Shown piece by piece: positions 58,657 to 64,000 of a DNA stretch of 64,000 bases; the stretch's first letter is position 1; the number at the start of each line of letters is the position of its first letter. The translations under genes and the position numbers were made by a program. Source of the DNA: Cronobacter universalis NCTC 9529 (GTDB lineage: Bacteria; Pseudomonadota; Gammaproteobacteria; Enterobacterales; Enterobacteriaceae); NCBI RefSeq assembly GCF_001277175.1, contig NZ_CP012257.1, forward strand, positions 2,790,001-2,854,000. The letters are read 5' to 3'. The notes under the pieces were generated by a model. It was not told the DNA's origin and ran no database searches. It saw only the letters and a list, made by a program, of their open reading frames with translations.

Positions 58657-59223
58657 ATGGATATCAATAACCTGATTGAGCAGTACGGTTATGTGACGTT
58701 GTTACTGGGCAGTCTTGCCGAAGGGGAAACCGTCACGCTGCTGGGCGGCGTGGCGGCGCATGAAGGGCTGCTGCGCTTTCCGCTGGTGGTGCTGGTGGTG
58801 GCGCTCGGCGGCATGATTGGCGACCAGGCGCTTTATCTGGTGGGCCGCCGGTTCGGCACCCGGGCGCTGGCGCGCTTTTCCGGCAAGCAAAAGCAAATCG
58901 CCCGCGCCCAGACGCTTATCCGGCGCCATCCGGCGTGGTTTGTCATCGGCACTCGCTTTATGTACGGTTTTCGTATTATCGGCCCGCTGCTCATCGGCGC
59001 GAGCCGCGTCCCGCCGAAGCTCTTTGTGCCGCTGAACATCCTCGGAGCGTTGGTCTGGGCGACGCTCTTTACCACGCTCGGTTACGTGGGCGGCCAGGTG
59101 ATAGAACCGTGGCTGCATCGCCTCGATCATCATCTCAAACAGCTGGTGTGGGTGGCGCTGGCGGTGGGCATTGTGCTGCTGCTGCGCTGGTTGTGGCGCA
59201 AGCGCAGCAGCAGAGAGGATTAA
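58657..59223 (+). CDS. yohD: YohD, DedA-family membrane protein
   Basis: The 188-residue protein belongs to the DedA/SNARE-associated family, whose members act in lipid flipping and membrane homeostasis. It has GSLAEGETVTLLGGVAAHEG near the N terminus, GGMIGDQALYLVGRRFG, and the conserved GTRFMYGFRIIGPLLIGASR block. I chose ATG 58657 (MDINNLIEQYGY), as in E. coli; a GTG at 58648 gives three more residues. Its end overlaps the convergent yohF by four bases. Confidence 0.94.
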   Translation: MDINNLIEQYGYVTLLLGSLAEGETVTLLGGVAAHEGLLRFPLVVLVVALGGMIGDQALYLVGRRFGTRALARFSGKQKQIARAQTLIRRHPAWFVIGTRFMYGFRIIGPLLIGASRVPPKLFVPLNILGALVWATLFTTLGYVGGQVIEPWLHRLDHHLKQLVWVALAVGIVLLLRWLWRKRSSRED

Positions 59224-59993
59224 GCCTTCGGCTTAAACTGCGGGTTGGCGAGCGTAAAGCCGCCGTCGATGATAAACGACTGGCCGGTGGTGTAGGTGGC
59301 GCCCTCCGAGCAGAGCCACGCGACAATGCTGGCAATCTCATCGGTTTCGCCGGGGCGCGCCATCGGGATATTCGGCATTGAGCCGGGTTTCGCGTCGCCC
59401 TCTTCCATGTCGTTCATCGGCGTGGCGATAGCGCCAGGCGCGACGGCGTTCACCAGAATATTATGCTCTACGAGTTCCAGCGCCATCGATTTGGTCAGGC
59501 CGCCGAGCGCATGTTTGGCGGCGGTGTAGGCGCTCGCTTCCGGCAGCGGCGTATGTTCATGCACCGAGGTGATATTTACAATACGTCCGCCCTGCCCCTG
59601 TTTCACCATCGCTTTGGCGGCGATTTGCGAGCACAGGAACGCGCCGTCCACATCCACCGTCTGGATGCTGCGCCACTCATCGAACGTCATCTCCAGAAAC
59701 GGCTTTTTGATCATCGCGCCTGCGTTATTCACCAGCGCGTCGATACGGCCGAAGCGATCGATAAGCGCCTGGATGGCGTTCGCGCCTTCCGGCAGATGGC
59801 TGAGGTTGAGCTGGATAAGCTCGGCGCGCCGCCCCAGGCTTTCGACTTCCTGCGCGGTCTCTTTCGCGCCTTTATCATCGCTGTGCCAGGTAATGCCGAT
59901 ATCAAACCCCTGCTTTGCGAGAAAAACCGCACACTTCTTGCCGATGCCTGAATCTGACGCGGTGACGATCGCCACTTTGGTTGCAGAACTCAT
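59220..59993 (-). CDS. yohF: YohF, short-chain dehydrogenase/reductase
   Basis: The 257-residue protein has the SDR cofactor motif TASDSGIGK near residue 11, NNAGA at about residues 90-94, and the catalytic serine plus YTAAK with Tyr and Lys. C-terminal IDGGFTLANPQFKPK is like E. coli YohF (253 residues). The reaction is unknown. It is monocistronic and converges with yohD. Confidence 0.95.
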   Translation of the reverse strand: MSSATKVAIVTASDSGIGKKCAVFLAKQGFDIGITWHSDDKGAKETAQEVESLGRRAELIQLNLSHLPEGANAIQALIDRFGRIDALVNNAGAMIKKPFLEMTFDEWRSIQTVDVDGAFLCSQIAAKAMVKQGQGGRIVNITSVHEHTPLPEASAYTAAKHALGGLTKSMALELVEHNILVNAVAPGAIATPMNDMEEGDAKPGSMPNIPMARPGETDEIASIVAWLCSEGATYTTGQSFIIDGGFTLANPQFKPKA

Positions 59994-60165
59994 GGTGCCT
60001 CCGGGAGTTGCGTTAAAGCGTTAAGTATAGCGAGGCCTGAAAATTCAGCGCCCGGCGGGCGAAAACGCGTCCCTCACTTTTTTCTGCCGCCTTTGCAGGA
60101 GCTTCTATACTGATAATTACCTTCATGGATCAACGAGATCCCGCAAAGACAATAAGGAGTCAGTG

Positions 60166-60249
60166 ATGAAAATCATTCTGTGGGCGGTACTGATTATTTT
60201 TCTGATTGGGCTGTTGGTGGTAACGGGCGTATTTAAAATGATCTTCTGA
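60166..60249 (+). CDS. yohP: YohP, 27-residue inner-membrane protein
   Basis: The ORF encodes MKIILWAVLIIFLIGLLVVT followed by seven residues, to my knowledge identical to E. coli YohP. YohP is a single-helix membrane protein used as a model for post-translational, SRP-guided insertion of small proteins, with its mRNA found at the membrane. AAGGAG lies nine bases before the ATG, and a terminator follows directly. Confidence 0.95.
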   Translation: MKIILWAVLIIFLIGLLVVTGVFKMIF

Positions 60250-60255
60250 TGTGCC

Positions 60256-60283
60256 GGGCGCCGCCTGTCCGCGGCGCCCTTTA
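60256..60283 (+). terminator. Terminator of yohP
   Basis: Nine-bp stem GGGCGCCGC/GCGGCGCCC with a six-base loop and a short T-run (TTT), starting six bases after the yohP stop. Confidence 0.75.
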
Positions 60284-60285
60284 CG

Positions 60286-61242
60286 TTACTTCGCGCCGTG
60301 GCTGCTGTAGTTGACCGGCACCCAGCGATACCCGTCTCCCTGCGCTTTTATCTTCCCGATCCCCGGAAACGCGATATGCGCCGACGCCACCCAGGCGTTG
60401 CTCTGCGCCGCCATTTTCAGCGTGTTCTCCCGCATGGCTACCGCCTGGTCCTGATTGACGTCAAAATGAATCGCCACCTTCGGCTGCGGCATCTGCACCG
60501 CTTTCACATGGATGATATCGCCCCACAGCAACAGCGTTTCGCCGCCGCGGGTCACTTTGTAGATAACGCTGCCGGGCGTGTGGCCGGGCGCGGGCAGCGC
60601 TTCAATGCCAGGCATTATTTGCGCGGGCGCGCGGAATGCTTTCATCTTTCCGGCGCTGATGACCGGGCGCAGCGACCGTTCCGATTCCGCAAACGTGTGG
60701 CGCTGGCTGGCTTCCACTTCCTTTTCCCGCGCCGGGTTCAGCCAGAGATCCAGATCGCGCTGATCCACCCGCACGGTGGCGTTCGGGAAGACCGGTTTAC
60801 CGTCGCGCTGTACGCCGCCGGAGTGATCGGCGTGAACGTGCGTGAGCAATACCGTGTCGATTTGCGACGGATCGATACCGGCGGCGCGCAGGTTTTCCGG
60901 CAGATGACCGCCGTTATTGCCCAGCAGCGCGCCCGCGCCGCTGTCCACCAGGATGAGTTTATCGCCGGTGTTAATGACATAGGCGTTAATGGAGGTTTCG
61001 ACCTGCGGCGTCAGCGCGTCATCGGCGAGGCGCGCGTTGAGCGTGTCAGGCGCGATGCGGGTCAGGAGTTTGTCGGCGGGAATGGTCACGGTGCCGTCAG
61101 AAACCGCCGTTATCTGCCAGTCGCCGAGCATCATGCGGTAATAACCCGGCGCCTGGGCGCTGTTGACGGCCATCGGGGCCGCGCCGAGCGGCGCGGCCAG
61201 CGCGACAGTGAAAAGCGTCAGTAAAGTCGCAGCAGTTTTCAT
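60286..61242 (-). CDS. Secreted metallo-beta-lactamase-fold hydrolase
   Basis: The 318-residue protein has a signal peptide (MKTAATLLTLFTVALAAPLGA) and the zinc-binding motif LLTHVHADHSGG, with further ligands in LPAPGHTPGSVIY and LLLWGDIIHV. It resembles the group of lactonase- or carboxylesterase-like MBL proteins (quorum-quenching lactonases belong to the same superfamily), but the substrate is unknown. It is divergent from a LysR regulator across a 75-base gap with an inverted repeat, so the regulator probably controls it. Confidence 0.88.
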   Translation of the reverse strand: MKTAATLLTLFTVALAAPLGAAPMAVNSAQAPGYYRMMLGDWQITAVSDGTVTIPADKLLTRIAPDTLNARLADDALTPQVETSINAYVINTGDKLILVDSGAGALLGNNGGHLPENLRAAGIDPSQIDTVLLTHVHADHSGGVQRDGKPVFPNATVRVDQRDLDLWLNPAREKEVEASQRHTFAESERSLRPVISAGKMKAFRAPAQIMPGIEALPAPGHTPGSVIYKVTRGGETLLLWGDIIHVKAVQMPQPKVAIHFDVNQDQAVAMRENTLKMAAQSNAWVASAHIAFPGIGKIKAQGDGYRWVPVNYSSHGAK

Positions 61243-61296
61243 GGTATTTCTCCAGGTGATTTATCTTGCTGAAGTATCCACGCCGCACTAGTATCA

Positions 61297-61312
61297 CTCC
61301 AATTGATTGGAG
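61297..61312. promoter_or_regulatory. Inverted repeat in the MBL/LysR intergenic gap, candidate operator
   Basis: CTCCAAT-TG-ATTGGAG is a perfect 7-bp inverted repeat with a two-base spacer, ending six bases before the LysR start codon. Its right arm includes the GGAG ribosome binding site. It could be an autoregulatory LysR site or an mRNA hairpin that hides the ribosome binding site. Confidence 0.5.
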
Positions 61313-61317
61313 CCATA

Positions 61318-62241
61318 ATGACTATCAAAGAAAACGATTTCCGCAAAATCGACCTCAATCTCCTCATCGCTTTCGCCGTGCTGTTTCGTGAGCAGAGCGT
61401 GTCGCTCGCGGCCGATAAACTGCATCTCGGGCAGCCGGCGGTCAGCGGCGCGCTCGCGCGCCTGCGCGATATGTTCGACGATCCGCTGTTTATCCGCAGC
61501 GGCCACCGGATGCAGCCGACCGCGCGCGCCGTCGCCCTGCATGGCGAGCTGATGCCGCTGCTGGAGCAGCTTCAGTCGGCGCTGTTCCAGCAGGCCGAAT
61601 TTCATCCGCAGCAGGCGAGCGCCACCATTACGCTTGGCATGACCGACTGGGTGGAGATGTGGCTGATGCCGCAGCTGATCCCGGCGCTGCGCGAGGCCGC
61701 GCCCGGCGTGCGGCTCAACGTGGTGGCGAGCTCGCCGTTTAGCGATCCGCGCCGTCTGGAGGAAGGCGAGCTGGATATGGCGATAAGCGTGGCGCAGGCT
61801 GGGCCGCGCTGGCAGGAGCGCGAGGTGTTAGTGAGCATGCCGTTTGTGACGCTCTGGCATCCGTCGCAGCTCAGCCTCGCCGCCCCGCTGACGCTTGACG
61901 ATTACGTGCGCGAACCGCACCTGATGGTGACGTATCGCGAAGCGACCAGCAGCCTTATCGATACGCTGCTGGCGCGCCAGGGAGCGCGCCGCAGCATTTG
62001 TTACACCACGCCGCACTTCGCGGGCCTGCCTGGCCTTCTGATGCAGATGCCCGCGCTCGCGACCGTGCCCGCGGGGCTCTGTGATATGTGGCAGACGGTC
62101 TGGGGGCTTTCGGCAAGCCCGGTGCCGCTCGACGTGCCGCCGTTTGAGGTGGCGCTGCTCTGGCATCAGCGCCATAACAGCGATCCGGCGTTGATGTGGT
62201 TACGCGGGTTTATTCAACGGCTGGTGGCGAACGGCGAATAA
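61318..62241 (+). CDS. LysR-family transcriptional regulator
   Basis: The 307-residue protein has an N-terminal winged helix (FRKIDLNLLIAFAVLFREQSVS, then AADKLHLGQPAVSGALARLRD) and a periplasmic-binding-protein-like effector domain from about residue 90. Start ATG 61318 has GGAG five bases upstream; ATG 61303 adds five residues. It is divergent from the secreted MBL hydrolase, its likely target. Its stop is two bases from the convergent dusC. Confidence 0.9.
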   Translation: MTIKENDFRKIDLNLLIAFAVLFREQSVSLAADKLHLGQPAVSGALARLRDMFDDPLFIRSGHRMQPTARAVALHGELMPLLEQLQSALFQQAEFHPQQASATITLGMTDWVEMWLMPQLIPALREAAPGVRLNVVASSPFSDPRRLEEGELDMAISVAQAGPRWQEREVLVSMPFVTLWHPSQLSLAAPLTLDDYVREPHLMVTYREATSSLIDTLLARQGARRSICYTTPHFAGLPGLLMQMPALATVPAGLCDMWQTVWGLSASPVPLDVPPFEVALLWHQRHNSDPALMWLRGFIQRLVANGE

Positions 62242-62243
62242 CG

Positions 62244-63176
62244 TCAGTGGCGGTTGATGGCTTCAGCGATGGCCGCCGAGGTGGTTAACGCGCGGATTTC
62301 GCTGAAAAGTTCGGACGCCTCGGCGTACTCTTTGCGCAGATAGCCGAGCCACTGCTTAATGCGCGCCACATGGTACATACCCGTATCGCCCTGTTTCTCC
62401 AGCCGGGTGTACTGTTGTAACAGTTGCACCACGTCGGGCCAGGGCATACGCGGCTCGTTATATTTAATCACGCGGCTTAAATTCGGCACGTTAAGCGCGC
62501 CGCGGCCAATCATGACGGCGTCGCAGCCCGTCTCTGCCATGCAGGCCTGCGCGCTCGCGTAATCCCAGATTTCGCCGTTGGCGATAACCGGGATCGTCAA
62601 CCGCTCGCGGATTTCGCCAATCGCCGCCCAGTTAATGCGCTCCGCTTTATAGCCATCTTCTTTGGTGCGCCCGTGCACCACCAGCTCCGTCGCGCCCGCC
62701 TGCTGGACGGCATCGGCGATTTCAAAACGGCGCGCGCCGCTGTCCCAGCCGAGACGGATTTTCACCGTGACCGGCAGGTGCGCAGGTACGGCCTCGCGCA
62801 TCGCTTTCGCGCCGCGATAGATAAGATCCGGGTCTTTCAGCAGCGTGGCGCCGCCGCCGCTGCCGTTCACAAGCTTTGACGGGCAGCCGCAGTTAAGATC
62901 AACGCCCCAGGAGCCAAGCTCCACCGCGCGGGCGGCGTTTTCGGCAAGCCACTGCGGATGCTGGCCGAGCAGTTGCACACGCACCCGCGTGCCGGACGGC
63001 GTGCGGCTCTCGTTGCGGAGTTCCGGGCAGAGTTTATAAAACGATTTCACCGGCAGGAGGCTGTCCACCACGCGCAGAAACTCGGTGATGCAGAGATCGT
63101 AATCGTTGACGCTGGTGAGCAGTTCACGCACCAGAGAATCAAGCACGCCTTCCATCGGCGCCAGTAAAACACGCAT
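62244..63176 (-). CDS. dusC: tRNA-dihydrouridine(16) synthase
   Basis: DusC reduces U16 of tRNAs to dihydrouridine with FMN and NADPH. The 310-residue product (E. coli 315) has the TIM-barrel opening [20 protein letters not shown], the catalytic cysteine in [19 protein letters not shown], and the FMN-binding VIANGEIWD and [12 protein letters not shown] blocks. It is read leftwards; a terminator separates it from the toxin-antitoxin pair upstream. Confidence 0.96.
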   Translation of the reverse strand: MRVLLAPMEGVLDSLVRELLTSVNDYDLCITEFLRVVDSLLPVKSFYKLCPELRNESRTPSGTRVRVQLLGQHPQWLAENAARAVELGSWGVDLNCGCPSKLVNGSGGGATLLKDPDLIYRGAKAMREAVPAHLPVTVKIRLGWDSGARRFEIADAVQQAGATELVVHGRTKEDGYKAERINWAAIGEIRERLTIPVIANGEIWDYASAQACMAETGCDAVMIGRGALNVPNLSRVIKYNEPRMPWPDVVQLLQQYTRLEKQGDTGMYHVARIKQWLGYLRKEYAEASELFSEIRALTTSAAIAEAINRH

Positions 63177-63189
63177 AACGCTACCCGCT

Positions 63190-63217
63190 AAAAAAAGAGG
63201 CGCTATGGTAGCGCCTC
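63190..63217 (-). terminator. Terminator of toxin-antitoxin pair 2
   Basis: Nine-bp stem GAGGCGCTA/TAGCGCCTC around a three-base loop, followed on the minus strand by seven T. It isolates the toxin-antitoxin operon from dusC. Confidence 0.88.
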
Positions 63218-63248
63218 GCCGCCCGGAAAGGAATGCGCGAGCGTGGGC

Positions 63249-63548
63249 TCAGAGCGTAAAACCGAAACGCTGGCCGTCCGGCAGCTCGACATCCAGCCGC
63301 ACCGTGCCGCCGAGGGCGTCGACATAGCGTTTGAGCGTGGAGATTTTCATGTCGTTGCCGCGCTGTTCGATAGCCGCGACCGACGGCTGCGCAATGCCCA
63401 TCTGGCGCGCCATCTCGGTTTGCGACACGCTGAGGGCCTCGCGCAGCGCACAGAGGTGGGTTTCCAGCAGCAGCTGCGCCGTTTTCTCTTCAATGCGCGC
63501 GCGGGCCTCCGGGGTCTGGGCCGCCAGCACTTCATCAAACGTCTTCAT
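63249..63548 (-). CDS. XRE-family antitoxin of toxin-antitoxin pair 2
   Basis: The 99-residue protein has a helix-turn-helix at about residues 37-65 (LREALSVSQTEMARQMGIAQ at its start) and ends in a strand-rich VRLDVELPDGQRFGF tail. The core (AIEQRG...LKRYVDALGG) is closely like the first antitoxin at 12610-12906. Its ATG follows the toxin TAG directly, with GGAGGT as ribosome binding site inside the toxin end. It should neutralise the toxin and repress the operon. Confidence 0.88.
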   Translation of the reverse strand: MKTFDEVLAAQTPEARARIEEKTAQLLLETHLCALREALSVSQTEMARQMGIAQPSVAAIEQRGNDMKISTLKRYVDALGGTVRLDVELPDGQRFGFTL

Positions 63549-63896
63549 CTATACCTCCCGGTGGTTCAGATAGTGGCTAAACAGTTTGTCAGCGACGCGC
63601 AGCATGACCCGGTAAAACCGCTTTTCATCGCCCTTTTTCTCCGCTGCGCACAGCACAATGGCGTAACGGCGCGGATCAAAAGCGTAAAAGGCGCGCAGGG
63701 GCCGCCCGGCGTGCTGAACCCGTAATTCCTTCATGCCCGCGTGGCGCGAGCCTTTAAGCGTATCGGCATAGGGACGCCCCAGGTGCGGGCCTTTGATTTT
63801 CAGAAGCCCCAGCGCCGCCAGCACATCCTCCTGCAACGGCTGCGGCTGCCTCGCGAGCCAGCACTCAAACTCATGAGTGAGATAAATAGTCCACAT
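63549..63896 (-). CDS. Gp49/RelE-superfamily toxin of toxin-antitoxin pair 2
   Basis: The 115-residue protein matches the Gp49/HigB toxin family: HLGRPYADTLKGSRHAGMKEL, RPLRAFYAFDPRRYAIVL and the AAEKKGDEKRFYR segment. It is a diverged paralogue of the toxin at 12903-13256. The start ATG follows GGAGG at a good distance. It is the first gene of a two-gene operon with an inverted repeat 50 bases upstream. Predicted to be a ribosome-dependent mRNA interferase by family only. Confidence 0.87.
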   Translation of the reverse strand: MWTIYLTHEFECWLARQPQPLQEDVLAALGLLKIKGPHLGRPYADTLKGSRHAGMKELRVQHAGRPLRAFYAFDPRRYAIVLCAAEKKGDEKRFYRVMLRVADKLFSHYLNHREV

Positions 63897-63946
63897 GGCG
63901 CTCCTCCCTGTTCGTTAGCGACTACCGTGAACGGCGCGGAGCGTTT

Positions 63947-63964
63947 TATAGATTGTAATCTATA
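63947..63964. promoter_or_regulatory. Inverted repeat, probable operator of toxin-antitoxin pair 2
   Basis: TATAGATT-GT-AATCTATA is a perfect 8-bp inverted repeat with a two-base spacer, 50 bases upstream of the toxin start. It shares the CTATA element with the palindrome of pair 1. Confidence 0.65.
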
Positions 63965-64000
63965 GCTTCAAGGGAATCATTAGCGGTTTGCTTAACGCCG

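Overview
The window is a chromosomal segment of a GC-rich member of the Enterobacteriaceae. Gene order and protein sequences follow the E. coli/Salmonella wza-yegH-asmA-dcd-udk-yegE-alkA-yegD-mdtABCD-baeSR-yegQ-yegS-fbaB-thiDM ... yehT/U-mrp-metG-mlrA-yohO-yehWXYZ-bglX-dld-pbpG-yohCDF-dusC block, with high identity to the E. coli proteins but with genus-specific insertions and rearrangements. From memory this looks most like Cronobacter or a close relative such as Franconibacter or Siccibacter; the species is an inference and was not checked against a database.

Layout. (1) 1-1767: 5' part of wza on the minus strand, with a long colanic-acid leader carrying a JUMPStart/ops element and a candidate RcsAB box. 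(2) 1768-11112: yegH, the udk-dcd-asmA run, the diguanylate cyclase dgcE (yegE) and alkA. (3) 11248-13283: the Hsp70-like yegD and a Gp49/RelE-type toxin with an XRE antitoxin. (4) 13487-24505: the mdtABCD-baeSR multidrug efflux and envelope-stress operon, with start/stop overlaps or near-zero gaps throughout. (5) 24506-30422: trhP (yegQ), the small RNA CyaR, lipid kinase yegS, fbaB and the TPP-riboswitch-controlled thiM-thiD, with two clusters of REP-like palindromes. (6) 30423-33430: an AT-rich accessory patch with an orphan Hcp, a Tlde1-like peptidoglycan effector, its probable immunity protein, a DUF1493 gene and an RcnB-family gene. (7) 33431-37067: an ABC-F ATPase preceded by a short leader ORF, and a chemoreceptor with a FliA-type promoter. 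(8) 37175-41289: btsSR, a GNAT gene and mrp. (9) 41607-44881: an AT-rich insertion of a two-gene c-di-GMP module (HD-GYP protein plus GGDEF protein). (10) 44882-51739: metG, mlrA, yohO and the osmF-yehYXW osmoprotectant ABC transporter. (11) 51896-63176: bglX, dld, a Pat-like acetyltransferase, pbpG, yohC, yohD, yohF, yohP, a metallo-beta-lactamase-fold hydrolase with divergent LysR regulator, and dusC. (12) 63190-63964: a second toxin-antitoxin pair paralogous to the first.

How the parts work together. Much of the window concerns the envelope and lifestyle control: capsule export (wza), outer-membrane assembly (asmA), peptidoglycan (pbpG, Tlde1-like effector), efflux (mdtABC/baeSR), c-di-GMP turnover (dgcE, the HD-GYP/GGDEF pair, and mlrA as a curli/biofilm regulator), nutrient sensing (btsSR, chemoreceptor) and osmoprotection (osmF-yehYXW). 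The most unusual accessory parts are the Hcp/effector/immunity cassette, the HD-GYP/GGDEF operon whose HD-GYP protein carries a degenerate first HD domain, the leader ORF ahead of the ABC-F gene, and two related toxin-antitoxin loci each with its own palindromic operator.
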